Shown: positions 1-9,692, counted from the first letter of the stretch. The stretch: DNA of 64,000 nt from Veillonella infantium (GCF_002959895.1 NZ_PPDD01000002.1:124001-188000), one strand, 5' to 3'. The notes: a model not told the origin generated them from the letters alone. Made by a program: numbers and translations.

Positions 1-311
1 ACTCGTTGTGCCAATTTAGCAACTGCTAAATCTTGAACGATAATAGCATCCACACCGATGCGCTCTAAGTCCTTTAAATACGCCTCGAGATCCTTTAATT
101 CGGAATCACCTATGAGGATATTTACGGTTACATATACGGACACATCTAAAATATGAGCCAAACGAATAGCCTCAGCCAGTTCTTCAATGCCAAAGTTTGC
201 TGCATGAGCACGAGCATTAAAGCCTTTACCGCCAAGATAAATAGCATCAGCCCCAGATTCTAAAGCGGCTATAAAGTTTTCCATCGTACCGGCAGGAGCC
301 AATAATTCCAT
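1..311 (-). CDS. Peptidase U32 family protein, N-terminal part (runs off left edge)
   Basis: Only the first ~103 residues are present; the gene continues beyond base 1. The N-terminus MELLAPAGTMENFIAALESG, followed by GADAIYLGGKGFNARAHAANF, is the hallmark start of peptidase U32 proteins (YrrN/YrrO, RlhA and YegQ relatives). These are involved in 23S rRNA or tRNA hydroxylation, or are annotated as collagenase-like proteases. An SD (AAAGGA) lies six bases before the ATG at 311. It sits downstream of pheT, from which it is separated by a hairpin terminator, so it probably has its own promoter or depends on read-through. The sub-family cannot be decided because the C-terminal Cys-rich half is outside the window. 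Confidence 0.85.
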   Translation of the reverse strand, partial: MELLAPAGTMENFIAALESGADAIYLGGKGFNARAHAANFGIEELAEAIRLAHILDVSVYVTVNILIGDSELKDLEAYLKDLERIGVDAIIVQDLAVAKLAQR

Positions 312-354
312 GGATAATCCTTTCTACCTAACTAAAGGTATAACTATAGTACTA

Positions 355-382
355 AAAGGGTTTACCATATGGTAAACCCTTT
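355..382 (-). terminator. Rho-independent terminator after pheT
   Basis: A perfect 28-base palindrome (arms AAAGGGTTTACCAT and ATGGTAAACCCTTT) lies 18 bases after the pheT stop. It is followed on the minus strand by only a short T run (TTTT), so termination may be partial. Confidence 0.7.
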
Positions 383-399
383 CAATATACTGCTTGAGA

Positions 400-2844
400 T
401 TAACGTAATCTGCAGTTAATTTCTGCTAATGCATCGATAATAGCTTGAATGTTACCATCAATATCTTCATCATTCAACGTGCCTTCCATAGAGCGGAATT
501 GCAAGTTGTATGCAAGACTGCGGTAACCAGCTTCGATATGTTCACCTTCGTAAACGTCGAAGATAGATGCACTTTCTAAATATTCGCCACCATGCTCTTT
601 AATGATAGATAAAATTTCACCACTAGATACGGACACAGGTGCCACAATAGCAAGGTCACGGCTAGTACCTGGGAATTTACTGAAAGATGTATAGCGGAAT
701 GGTGGAATCGTTAAGGATAATACTGCTTCCAAATCGATTTCAAACATGTATACTTTTCCTGGTAAATCAAAGTTTTTGCTCACTTGTGGATGTAATTCAC
801 CATATTGAGCAATCATTTTACCATCAACTACGTATTGAGCACTTACGCCTGGGTGGAAGTAAGGTTCAGTGCTACGATTAATTTCGTAGCCTGTAACGCC
901 TAATTCAGCTAACAACGCATCTACAATGCCTTTTACATCATAGAAATCTGTAGTGCGTTCTGCTTGGTTCCAGCCAGCTTGGTTTGCCTTGCCCATCAAG
1001 ATACCACAAGCCATAGGGCGTTCATGAGGTACCTCTGTCAAAGGCAATGCTTTTGGTTCATATACATTCGCTGTTTCAAACAACCAAAGATCCTTATTTT
1101 GTTGCGCAATATTGCGTTTCGCAGCTTCGATAACAGCCGGCACCAATGTAGTACGCATATAAGGGAATTCTTCGGAAATAGGATTCAAAATTGGAATGGC
1201 TGTATAACGGCTATCCCCTTCAGGAAGCATCATATTGGAAAGGCCATCTTTATGCATAAAGCTAAATGTAATGATTTGAGTCATACCCAATTTAGCTAAC
1301 GTATGTGTTACCTCTTTCGTAAGAGCTTTCTTAGGCGTCATACCACCAGAGGACAATACGGCTACAGGAATTGTAGGAGCGATATTATCATAGTTATAAA
1401 TACGAGCTACCTCTTCAGCGATATCAGGCATTACTGTTACGTCACCGCGCCATGTTGGAACGAGGGCAGATAATTGGTCCCCTTCTTCAGTTACAACGAA
1501 TTCAAGAGCAGTCAAAATGCGAACCATTTCGTCTTTTTCAATGTTTGTACCCAAGTAATCGTTGATTTGTTTTGCTGTGAAAGTAACGGTATGTTGCTCT
1601 ACAGGGTTCTTGTACACATCGATAACGCCTACGTCAACTTTACAGGATGGGCAAATTTGTTGCAACAACTGTGCTGCTCGGTCGATAGCATAGGCAGTGT
1701 ATTTATGGTTTACGCCACGTTCAAAACGTCCAGATGCTTCAGAACGCATACCAAGCGCTTTTGCAGTACGGCGAATGGATGGTCCATTAAACACAGCAGC
1801 TTCAAGCATAACAGTAGTAGTTTCATTTGTTACTTCGCTATCAAAGCCACCCATGATACCAGCTACACCTACAGGGCGTTCTGCATCGGCAATAATAAGC
1901 ATAGAATCATTTAATTCACGTTCAGAACCATCAAGTGTAACAAGAACTTCTCCATTTTTAGCACGTCTTGCCACTAGTTGATGCCCTTTTACATGGTCAT
2001 AGTCATAGGCATGCATAGGTTGACCAAGTTCTAACATAACATAGTTTGTTACGTCTACTACATTATTAATAGGACGGATGCCGCTGTTACGCAAACGATT
2101 TTGCATCCACAATGGGGATGGTTCAACCTTTACATCTGTAACGATACGAGACATGAATCGCGTGCAAAGATCATCCGCTTCGATAGATACAGATGCTTTG
2201 CCTTCAATGGACTCACCATTTTCGTTAACCATGATAACAGGGAATAAAGTTTTTTGATTTGTCATCATGCCGAATTCACGGGATAAACCAACCATGGAGA
2301 AACAGTCCGCACGGTTTGCAGTCAATTCAAATTCATATACTATGTCGTTTAAGCCTAATACATCTTTTACATCAAGGCCGATTGGTGTGCCTTTAGGAAA
2401 GATATAAATACCTTGTGCTTCTTCTGGCAATACTAAATCGCTGGAGATACCAAATTCTGCAACAGAACAGAACATACCTTCAGATACCTCGCCGCGCAAT
2501 TTACCTTTTTTAATTTCTGTTCCATCAGCTAAGCGAGATTTATGGTATGCTACAGGTACGATTTGACCTACCGCTACATTTGTTGCTGCTGTTACGATTT
2601 GTTTTGTAACAGGCTCACCTTCTTCAGTAAGGCATTCAACTTGACATACTTGTAATTTATCTGCATCTGGATGTTTTGTGATTTCTACGATTTTACCAGT
2701 ATAAATTTTCTTAATGCCATTATCCATAGCAATGACATCTTCTACAGGAATCCCTGCTTGTGTTAATTCATCGGCCAATTCTTGAGCAGGACGATTCATA
2801 TCCACAGGCACGTATTCGTTCATCCACTGTAAACTTGCTTTCAT
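400..2844 (-). CDS. pheT: Phenylalanine--tRNA ligase beta subunit
   Basis: This is the beta subunit of the alpha2-beta2 phenylalanyl-tRNA synthetase, which charges tRNA-Phe in the cytoplasm. It is 814 residues long, the usual size. Visible domains in order are an N-terminal EMAP-type tRNA-binding OB fold (about residues 40-150, with the segment HPDADKLQVCQVE), the B3/B4 editing domain (about 215-390), the B5 domain (about 410-480) and a C-terminal ferredoxin-like anticodon-binding domain (from about 720, with FPGTSRDLAIV). An AGGAGG lies five bases before the ATG. It starts nine bases after the pheS stop, so the two are co-transcribed and probably translated in a coupled way. Confidence 0.98.
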   Translation of the reverse strand: MKASLQWMNEYVPVDMNRPAQELADELTQAGIPVEDVIAMDNGIKKIYTGKIVEITKHPDADKLQVCQVECLTEEGEPVTKQIVTAATNVAVGQIVPVAYHKSRLADGTEIKKGKLRGEVSEGMFCSVAEFGISSDLVLPEEAQGIYIFPKGTPIGLDVKDVLGLNDIVYEFELTANRADCFSMVGLSREFGMMTNQKTLFPVIMVNENGESIEGKASVSIEADDLCTRFMSRIVTDVKVEPSPLWMQNRLRNSGIRPINNVVDVTNYVMLELGQPMHAYDYDHVKGHQLVARRAKNGEVLVTLDGSERELNDSMLIIADAERPVGVAGIMGGFDSEVTNETTTVMLEAAVFNGPSIRRTAKALGMRSEASGRFERGVNHKYTAYAIDRAAQLLQQICPSCKVDVGVIDVYKNPVEQHTVTFTAKQINDYLGTNIEKDEMVRILTALEFVVTEEGDQLSALVPTWRGDVTVMPDIAEEVARIYNYDNIAPTIPVAVLSSGGMTPKKALTKEVTHTLAKLGMTQIITFSFMHKDGLSNMMLPEGDSRYTAIPILNPISEEFPYMRTTLVPAVIEAAKRNIAQQNKDLWLFETANVYEPKALPLTEVPHERPMACGILMGKANQAGWNQAERTTDFYDVKGIVDALLAELGVTGYEINRSTEPYFHPGVSAQYVVDGKMIAQYGELHPQVSKNFDLPGKVYMFEIDLEAVLSLTIPPFRYTSFSKFPGTSRDLAIVAPVSVSSGEILSIIKEHGGEYLESASIFDVYEGEHIEAGYRSLAYNLQFRSMEGTLNDEDIDGNIQAIIDALAEINCRLR

Positions 2845-2853
2845 GAGTTCCTC

Positions 2854-3888
<1,035 letters not shown>

Positions 3889-3912
3889 CTATATTTAAAA
3901 GTCTAAACTATA

Positions 3913-4377
3913 TTATACCAAATCAGGGTTGTCTTCTTCAATAAAACGCCATGGTAATTCAGGTAATGACTTCTCTTCTAGTACAAAAAATGTACCACGT
4001 GCTAAATGAACTAGTTCACCTAATTCATTATAGATACGTGCTGTCGCAACCATGGTTGTTTTACCACTGTGCTCTACATTAGCTACACCACGCAATACGG
4101 TACCACCCTTAACAGCTTTCACATAGTTACCATTAAGATCAATAGTGCTAACAGATTTGCCCAATGTGAAACAAGCGGTCCCCATTACACTATCTGCTAA
4201 ACCAATACAAACGGCACCATGTAAATCCCCTCGGAAATTACAATACTCTGTATCATTTGTTTGTAAGGTCATTTCTGCATGACCTGGTTCAACTGCTGTA
4301 ATTTCAGAATCTTTTACCCAAGAAAATGGATTCTGATTTCGTAATTCGTTGAAATATTCTAACAATGTTGTAGCCAT
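3913..4377 (-). CDS. PaaI-like hotdog-fold thioesterase
   Basis: This is a small cytoplasmic acyl-CoA thioesterase of the PaaI/YdiI (4HBT) type. The central helix segment NFRGDLHGAVCIGLADSVMG (residues about 48-67 of the shorter form) matches the family's hotdog helix, with the HG pair at the usual place of substrate-binding residues. The frame can be extended four codons upstream, but the first ATG overlaps a GGAG that is ideally placed six bases before the second ATG. The 154-residue form starting MATTLLEYF is therefore preferred. It precedes pheS-pheT in the same direction with a 36-base gap and may share their transcript. The physiological substrate cannot be read from sequence. Confidence 0.85.
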   Translation of the reverse strand: MATTLLEYFNELRNQNPFSWVKDSEITAVEPGHAEMTLQTNDTEYCNFRGDLHGAVCIGLADSVMGTACFTLGKSVSTIDLNGNYVKAVKGGTVLRGVANVEHSGKTTMVATARIYNELGELVHLARGTFFVLEEKSLPELPWRFIEEDNPDLV

Positions 4378-4404
4378 AAGTTTCTCCATTCAATATACTT
4401 ACCC

Positions 4405-4422
4405 GTAGATTAGGTAATCTAC
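4405..4422. promoter_or_regulatory. 18-base palindrome upstream of the thioesterase-pheST group
   Basis: Perfect 8-base arms GTAGATTA and TAATCTAC are separated by two bases. They lie about 28 bases before the thioesterase start, between the preceding terminator and the SD. It could be a repressor operator or a leader hairpin; no matching regulator is evident in the window. Confidence 0.4.
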
Positions 4423-4493
4423 ATACCCCGTTTATTACAAATTGCTTGTATGAAAGTTTCATAAGTATATAGCACAAATTACATACAAGCATA

Positions 4494-4541
4494 TAAAAAT
4501 GGTGCGTTACATCATACATATTGTATCATGCAACGCACCAT
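4494..4541 (-). terminator. Terminator after the MacAB-type operon
   Basis: A long imperfect stem of about 20 base pairs pairs ATGGTGCGTTGCATG with its near-complement. It is followed on the minus strand by TTTTT and lies about 60 bases past the permease stop codon. Confidence 0.8.
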
Positions 4542-4602
4542 ATGCGAATAACTCTATCTATTTATTAGTATGTTCTTAAAAATACAAACTTACAGTTTAA
4601 GA

Positions 4603-5814
4603 CTATTCATAATGTAATGCATCAATTGGATTAAGTTTTGCCGCCTTGCGAGCTGGATAAATACCAAAGATCAAACCTATTGCCATAGAAAAGGCAAAAG
4701 ACATTACAATAGTTGGTACAGATATAACCGTACTCATACCCGAAGCCATGCCAATCAGCTTAGATGAGCCTATGCCGAGTATAATCCCTATAATGCCCCC
4801 CATCAGACTGATAACAACAGCTTCGATAAGGAACTGTGTAACGATAACACTGTAAGTTGCGCCTAAAGCTTTACGTACCCCAATCTCTCGAGTACGTTCA
4901 GTTACGGATACGAGCATAATATTCATAATGCCAATACCACCAACAACGAGCGAGATAGCAGCTACAGCGCCAAGGAATAATGTTAACGTTCCTGTAGTTT
5001 CCTCCATAGTTTCCATGATGGAGTTCATGTTCTGAATATTGAAATCATCTAGATTAGTATCCTTGATCCCATGACGTACGCGCAATAGGTTTTCAATATC
5101 GGATTGTAATCGATCGATACCGTTTTCATCCTTACCTACTACGTAGATCATTCGAAGATAATCAACACCTTCTACCCGTTCCATGGCTGTAGTATACGGG
5201 ATAATAACCATATCATCTTGGTCATTACCCATAGCACCACTGCCCTTACTATTAAGAACACCAATGATACGGAATGGAATATTTTTGACACGAATTTCAG
5301 CACCTACTGGATCTTCATCACCAAATAGATTCTTAACAACTGTTTTACCTACGACTGCAACGCGTTCACGATTCTGTACATTCTTTTCAGATAAGAAGCG
5401 ACCGGATTTCATAGACCAATTGTTTACATCTAAATAGTTATAACTAACACCAGATACAGAAGTGGTCCAATTCTTATTTTGATAAATTACTACATACGAA
5501 CCATTTGTCATCGGACTGGCAGCTTTTACACCATCTAGTTTTGCAATCGCTTCGTAATCAGAAACCTTTAAAGACTTCATAGAACCTGCAGAAGGTCGAA
5601 CCCCTGGTGTGCGCGGTGCACCAGGCATAACCATCAATAAATTAGAACCTAGGCTAGAGATGGAGTTTTGGATATCTTGCTTTACACCATTACCAATAGA
5701 TACTAAGGCAATTACGGCAGCTACACCAATGATGATGCCTAACATGGTTAAAATGGAACGCATTTTATTAGCAATGAGGGATGCCCATGCCATTAAGAAA
5801 CTCTCTTTATACAT
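4603..5814 (-). CDS. MacB-type ABC transporter permease
   Basis: This is the membrane subunit of an export system of the MacB/FtsX family. The 403 residues show the family layout: an N-terminal membrane helix (about residues 18-40, MLGIIIGVAAVIALVSIGNG), a large extracytoplasmic MacB_PCD domain (about 45-240), and three C-terminal helices (about 275-300, 325-350 and 365-390) around GIGIMNIMLVSVTERTREIG, the FtsX signature. Unlike E. coli MacB, the ATPase is a separate protein. It overlaps the upstream ATPase gene by eight bases, with the SD GGAGGTG inside that gene's end. With the neighbouring MacA-like adaptor it probably exports a peptide, lipid or drug; the substrate is unknown. Confidence 0.92.
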   Translation of the reverse strand: MYKESFLMAWASLIANKMRSILTMLGIIIGVAAVIALVSIGNGVKQDIQNSISSLGSNLLMVMPGAPRTPGVRPSAGSMKSLKVSDYEAIAKLDGVKAASPMTNGSYVVIYQNKNWTTSVSGVSYNYLDVNNWSMKSGRFLSEKNVQNRERVAVVGKTVVKNLFGDEDPVGAEIRVKNIPFRIIGVLNSKGSGAMGNDQDDMVIIPYTTAMERVEGVDYLRMIYVVGKDENGIDRLQSDIENLLRVRHGIKDTNLDDFNIQNMNSIMETMEETTGTLTLFLGAVAAISLVVGGIGIMNIMLVSVTERTREIGVRKALGATYSVIVTQFLIEAVVISLMGGIIGIILGIGSSKLIGMASGMSTVISVPTIVMSFAFSMAIGLIFGIYPARKAAKLNPIDALHYE

Positions 5815-6529
5815 GTGGCACCTCCTGTACAGACGTCATATTGAGATTTTGAGAATCCTCTACAATCAAACCATCACGCAATACTACATTACGACTTGCA
5901 TAGGTTGCAATTTCAGGTTCATGAGTAACGAGGATAATTGTACGCCCTTCATCATAGAGACCTCTAAAGATATTCATAACATCAATAGTCGACTTGGAGT
6001 CAAGGTTGCCTGTCGGTTCATCGGCCATGATGATAGCAGGATTATTCGCTAACGCGCGAGCTATGGCTACACGTTGACGCTGACCACCAGATAACTCAGA
6101 TGGCAAGTGATCCATACGATCCCCAAGGCCAACAGAGGATAACAATGCAGCGGCACGTTCATTACGTGACTTTTTATCCATCCCTGCATAAATCATAGGG
6201 AGCGCCACATTCTCTAAAGCTGTCAATTTTGTTAATAAGTTAAAACTTTGGAATACAAAGCCTATTTGTTTGTTTCGTACAAAGGCCAATTCATCGTCGG
6301 ATAAGGTTGCAACCTCATCGCCATTTAGGCGGTATGAACCTGTTGTTGGTCTATCTAAACAACCAAGTATGTTCATAAAGGTAGATTTACCAGAACCAGA
6401 TGGACCCATAATAGACACAAATTCGCCTTTGTTGACCTGTAAATCGATGCCATGCAGAACAGGCACCGATAATTTACCATTTACATAGGTCTTCGTAATC
6501 CCTTGTATATCGATTACTGCTTGATTCAT
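5807..6529 (-). CDS. ABC transporter ATP-binding protein (MacB/LolD type)
   Basis: This is the cytoplasmic ATPase of the export system. Visible motifs are Walker A GPSGSGKST (about residue 43), the Q-loop FVFQSFNLL (about 92), the ABC signature LSGGQRQRVAIARAL (about 144), Walker B AIIMADEPTGNLDS (about 164) and the switch His in LVTHEPE (about 201). The GNLDSKS context and small size (240 residues) are typical of the LolD/MacB group. The ATG at 6529 is preferred over a GTG two codons earlier, because TAGGTG sits just upstream of it. It lies 12 bases after the adaptor gene and overlaps the permease gene, so the three form one operon. Confidence 0.94.
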   Translation of the reverse strand: MNQAVIDIQGITKTYVNGKLSVPVLHGIDLQVNKGEFVSIMGPSGSGKSTFMNILGCLDRPTTGSYRLNGDEVATLSDDELAFVRNKQIGFVFQSFNLLTKLTALENVALPMIYAGMDKKSRNERAAALLSSVGLGDRMDHLPSELSGGQRQRVAIARALANNPAIIMADEPTGNLDSKSTIDVMNIFRGLYDEGRTIILVTHEPEIATYASRNVVLRDGLIVEDSQNLNMTSVQEVPHV

Positions 6530-6541
6530 ATTCACCTACTA

Positions 6542-7624
6542 TTAGAACGGTCCACGGCTATTATTCTTAGGTGCTGTTACATCACCACTTACGATGATTT
6601 CATCACCTTCAGATAAACCTTTTAGAATTTGTACATTAGTATCACCAGTTACACCTGTAGAAACAGCTGTACGTACTGGTTGACCATCTTTAATAACATA
6701 TACATATTCCCCTTGCTTATCTGTACGCACTGCAGTAAGAGGTACTACCAATGTATTTTTAATATCTTCGCCAAAGATAGTTGCACGAGCCGTCATAGAT
6801 GGTAAGAAATTATTAGAAATATTTTCAGGAATTTGAACTTTTACGGTATAGTACACAACGCTATTGCTTGTAGCGCCCATATTGCCTTTTGTACCTTTTG
6901 CAATTTCAGACACGTAACCTGTGAAAGTTTCACCTGGTTTAGAGTCTACTGTAAATTCTACTTTAGCACCCTGTTTAATACTACCAATATCTGTTTCATC
7001 TACAGTTAGGTAAATTTCTAAATCACTTAAATCTGCAATCGTAGCGATAATCATTTGTGTAGAAATGCCAGTACTGATAGTTTGACCAGCTTTCAACGGT
7101 GTACCAATAACAGTACCAGACATTGGCGCCGTAATAGTAGCATCATTTAAATCTGCTGCTGCACGGTCATACGTAGATTTTGCCCGTTCATAAGCTGTTA
7201 CAGAATCATCATAGGTTTGTTGAGCAATAGCATTTTGATCGGCTAATGCTTTATAGCGGTTCATATCAAGTTCGGCCTTAGCTAGTGCAGCACGAGCATC
7301 ATCTGCAGAGGCTTGTAATTGACGTGTATCAATATAGGCAATCACTTGACCTGCTGTAACTTGATCGTTCTCTTTAACTAAAACTTTTTCAAGTTTACCA
7401 GCCACATTCGTAGAAACGTCTACATAATTAACAGGGTTAATAGTACCTGTAGCACTAATACTTGTTTTTACATCACCCTTTTCTACCTTACCAGTAGTAT
7501 ATAAGTTTTGTGTTTGCTTAGAACCTTCACTATGCATGTAGTAGTATGTACCACCACCAAGAACACAAAGAACAACAGCACCAGCAATAATGCGTTTACG
7601 ATGCTTTTGTAAGAATTCTTTCAT
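6542..7624 (-). CDS. MacA/HlyD-type periplasmic adaptor subunit
   Basis: This is a membrane fusion (adaptor) protein linking the MacB-type transporter to the outside. It has 360 residues. A basic N-terminus is followed by one membrane helix (about residues 11-27, IIAGAVVLCVLGGGTYYY), a barrel-sandwich (lipoyl) half ending GQVIAYIDTRQL, a helical hairpin (about 105-165, rich in Ala and Asp), the second lipoyl half (ITAPMSGTVIGTPLKAGQ), a beta-barrel domain and a membrane-proximal domain. In a diderm it may also contact a TolC-like channel, but no such gene is in this window. SD AGGAG is six bases before the ATG. It is first in the operon, behind a good promoter. Confidence 0.92.
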   Translation of the reverse strand: MKEFLQKHRKRIIAGAVVLCVLGGGTYYYMHSEGSKQTQNLYTTGKVEKGDVKTSISATGTINPVNYVDVSTNVAGKLEKVLVKENDQVTAGQVIAYIDTRQLQASADDARAALAKAELDMNRYKALADQNAIAQQTYDDSVTAYERAKSTYDRAAADLNDATITAPMSGTVIGTPLKAGQTISTGISTQMIIATIADLSDLEIYLTVDETDIGSIKQGAKVEFTVDSKPGETFTGYVSEIAKGTKGNMGATSNSVVYYTVKVQIPENISNNFLPSMTARATIFGEDIKNTLVVPLTAVRTDKQGEYVYVIKDGQPVRTAVSTGVTGDTNVQILKGLSEGDEIIVSGDVTAPKNNSRGPF

Positions 7625-7680
7625 TATAATCTCCTTATATTAAGACGAAGATATTTGCACAACATGTATCATTTCTAACA

Positions 7681-7693
7681 ATACTAATAGTAT
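7681..7693. promoter_or_regulatory. Palindrome at the macA-like transcription start (possible operator)
   Basis: ATACTA-A-TAGTAT is a perfect 6-base inverted repeat located just after the -10 box, where transcription of the export operon should begin. That is a common position for a repressor site. No regulator gene is adjacent. Confidence 0.4.
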
Positions 7694-7699
7694 CTTTAA

Positions 7700-7728
7700 A
7701 TTATACAGTACCAATTACTTTTATGCAA
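7700..7728 (-). promoter_or_regulatory. Sigma-70-type promoter of the MacAB-like operon
   Basis: The -35 box TTGCAT and -10 box TATAAT are separated by exactly 17 bases. The -10 lies about 75 bases before the adaptor start codon. Confidence 0.75.
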
Positions 7729-7762
7729 TATAATTTTATTCATGAATAAATGATGATAAAAA

Positions 7763-7787
7763 TAGAAAATGACCCTTCCGGGTCATT
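7763..7787 (-). terminator. Terminator after pfkA
   Basis: Stem AATGACCC/GGGTCATT with a 4-base loop is followed by a T-rich stretch on the minus strand (TTTTCTATTTTT). It lies eight bases after the pfkA stop codon. Confidence 0.85.
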
Positions 7788-7794
7788 ACTAGAA

Positions 7795-8754
7795 TTAACT
7801 ACTTAATATGGATAATAGTGTATAGTCCTTCTCTTGAATAGGAAAATCCAAAAGCTCTGCCTCCTGATAGGAAATAGGACGAATATGACCATCTATATAG
7901 CCCAATAATCGATTATCTGTACCATTCATTAATAAATCAATACAAGTTTCACTCATACGAGCCGCTAAAATGGAGTCAAATGCAGAGGGACCGCCACCGC
8001 GTTGTAAATATCCCAATACGGTCAAGCTCGGATCAAATTCCGTATGTTCCTTAATATAGGATTTTACTTCCCCACTATTGTAAGCACCTTCAGCAACGAG
8101 TATCACACTATATTCTTTACCACGTATCTGTGTTTCCTTTAAATGACGACATACATCATGTAAAGGCATAGGCTTTTCGGGAACGAGTACAATTTCTGCA
8201 CCACAGGCAAGACCCGCTTTAAGCGCAATATGACCTGCCTTACGTCCCATTACTTCGACAATGGCTACTCGTTCATGTGAATTAGAAGTATCACGAATTC
8301 TACCAACCGCATCAACCACAGTATTGAGCGCCGTATCAAAGCCTATAGTATATTGAGTACCACCCATATCATTATCTATGGTACAAGGAATAGTCATTGT
8401 GGACATACCCAATTTCGCTAAACTGGTAGCACCGCGCATAGATCCATCACCGCCGATAACAATAAGGTGATCAATACTATGAGCCTTTAAAATATCATAA
8501 GCCTTTTTTTGAACATCCTCATTTTGGAACTCTGGAAAACGAGCTGTTTTTAGCATCGTTCCACCTTGAGTAATAATGCCTCCCACAGAGCGGTTTGATA
8601 AAGGAATAAATTGCTCTTCCATAATGCCTAAATAGCCACGTTCAACGCCGAACACTTCAAAACCTTCATGTATTGCTTTTCTAGTTAGCGCTCTGATGGC
8701 GGCGTTCATGCCAGGTGCGTCTCCGCCGCTTGTTAGTATTGCGATTCTTCTCAT
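7795..8754 (-). CDS. pfkA: ATP-dependent 6-phosphofructokinase
   Basis: This enzyme phosphorylates fructose 6-phosphate to the 1,6-bisphosphate, the committed step of glycolysis. Landmarks are the N-terminal nucleotide-binding segment ILTSGGDAPGMNAAIRA, the GGDGSMRGA loop near residue 103, the catalytic region TIDNDMGGTQYTIGFDTA, RDTSNSHERVAIVEVMGR, and the FDPSLTVLGYLQRGG segment. The frame is open for 33 more codons upstream, but GGGGG sits eight bases before the ATG at 8754. That start gives 319 residues, the normal length for bacterial PfkA. The first 74 bases overlap the 3' end of the upstream kinase gene in another frame. Because the overlap is so large, expression is probably coupled to that gene. 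Confidence 0.95.
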   Translation of the reverse strand: MRRIAILTSGGDAPGMNAAIRALTRKAIHEGFEVFGVERGYLGIMEEQFIPLSNRSVGGIITQGGTMLKTARFPEFQNEDVQKKAYDILKAHSIDHLIVIGGDGSMRGATSLAKLGMSTMTIPCTIDNDMGGTQYTIGFDTALNTVVDAVGRIRDTSNSHERVAIVEVMGRKAGHIALKAGLACGAEIVLVPEKPMPLHDVCRHLKETQIRGKEYSVILVAEGAYNSGEVKSYIKEHTEFDPSLTVLGYLQRGGGPSAFDSILAARMSETCIDLLMNGTDNRLLGYIDGHIRPISYQEAELLDFPIQEKDYTLLSILSS

Positions 8755-9565
8755 ATCCATTACCCCCTTGTGGTGTACGTTGTTTGGATATAGCTTCTGA
8801 CTTACGTCCTTTACCTGCCTGATTAGACGTCTTCTGTTTACGACGTTTATCACAGCAAGATGTATTAGATCCTACCTTATTAGAACCTAGTGTATGAGAA
8901 GTTCGTTTATGAGCTTCTATTTTCTTAGGTATTCTACTATCATTTGTATTTCTAGTAACAGAATTATTTAGTTTTAGTTCTTGAGATGATTCTTTATCAT
9001 CTCCATTGTTCATATCATTGGGTTGACGTCTTGCTTTAAATTGCACGCCTGAAGAAACTAATTCATCTTCAATACGTTGCATAAAATCATAGGTCCGACC
9101 ATTTGTTGTATCTAGTACAAAATCACACTGCTTATATACTGGTTTCCAGGATTGTATCATAGCGTGTACAAAAGCATGTACATTATTGTAATCCATAGTT
9201 GGCCGTTTCCCAATTCGGCGATTTACACGGCTCACAATACGAAATTGTGCAGCGCGAATACCAATAATATATGAGTATTTTTTTAATACTTTTAACGTAC
9301 GATGTTCAATCGGAAAATTACCACCTACAGATATAACCGCTTCATGGTATAAGCATACCTTTTTAAGTACATCCATTTCAGCACGACGGAATGCTTTTTC
9401 TCCAATTTTCTTGAATATTTCAGCAATAGGCAACCCAAAACGACCTTCTAATACGCGATCAGTATCTACAAATTGCCATCCCTTGCGTTCTGCAAGATTA
9501 CGACCGAAATGACTTTTGCCACTTCCCATAGAACCGATGAGCATAATATTGCGTTTTATTATCAT
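8681..9565 (-). CDS. aroK: Divergent shikimate kinase with long basic C-terminal tail
   Basis: Residues 1-165 resemble shikimate kinase, which phosphorylates shikimate in the chorismate pathway. Walker A is GSMGSGKSHFGRNLA. The shikimate-binding Asp is in FVDTD, the FRRAE motif carries the conserved Arg, and the lid segment GKRPTMD is present. Two expected features differ: the GGG of the substrate site reads GGN, and the Arg before the NPLY-type motif is replaced by Trp in SWKPVY. Residues about 180-294 form a Lys/Arg/Asn/Ser-rich, apparently disordered tail that is foreign to the family. Its last 25 codons overlap pfkA out of frame. Activity as a shikimate kinase is plausible but not certain; it could be a relative with another substrate. 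Confidence 0.75.
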   Translation of the reverse strand: MIIKRNIMLIGSMGSGKSHFGRNLAERKGWQFVDTDRVLEGRFGLPIAEIFKKIGEKAFRRAEMDVLKKVCLYHEAVISVGGNFPIEHRTLKVLKKYSYIIGIRAAQFRIVSRVNRRIGKRPTMDYNNVHAFVHAMIQSWKPVYKQCDFVLDTTNGRTYDFMQRIEDELVSSGVQFKARRQPNDMNNGDDKESSQELKLNNSVTRNTNDSRIPKKIEAHKRTSHTLGSNKVGSNTSCCDKRRKQKTSNQAGKGRKSEAISKQRTPQGGNGYEKNRNTNKRRRRTWHERRHQSAN

Positions 9566-9599
9566 CTATTTATGTGCCCCTTATTATTTCATATCCTTC

Positions 9600-9628
9600 A
9601 TTGTACTATAAAATGCTACAAAAACAAA
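9600..9628 (-). promoter_or_regulatory. Possible promoter for the shikimate kinase-pfkA pair
   Basis: TTTGTT and TACAAT are 17 bases apart. The -10 is about 35 bases before the kinase start codon, and the -35 overlaps the T tract of the preceding terminator. The -35 match is moderate. Confidence 0.4.
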
Positions 9629-9662
9629 GACAGACTATAGATTAACTCTCTATAATCTGTCT
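9622..9662 (-). terminator. Terminator of the type IV pilus operon
   Basis: A 14-base-pair stem (AGACAGATTATAGA with TCTATAGTCTGTCT, one mismatch) is followed by TTGTTTTTG on the minus strand, about 30 bases past the last pilus gene. Confidence 0.85.
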
Positions 9663-9692
9663 CTATTAGTATTACTAAAAACAATTTATATG

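Noticed and set aside
4304-4519. 71-codon minus-strand frame upstream of pheS
   Set aside because: It overlaps the thioesterase gene in another frame and runs through a terminator. No SD and no family resemblance.
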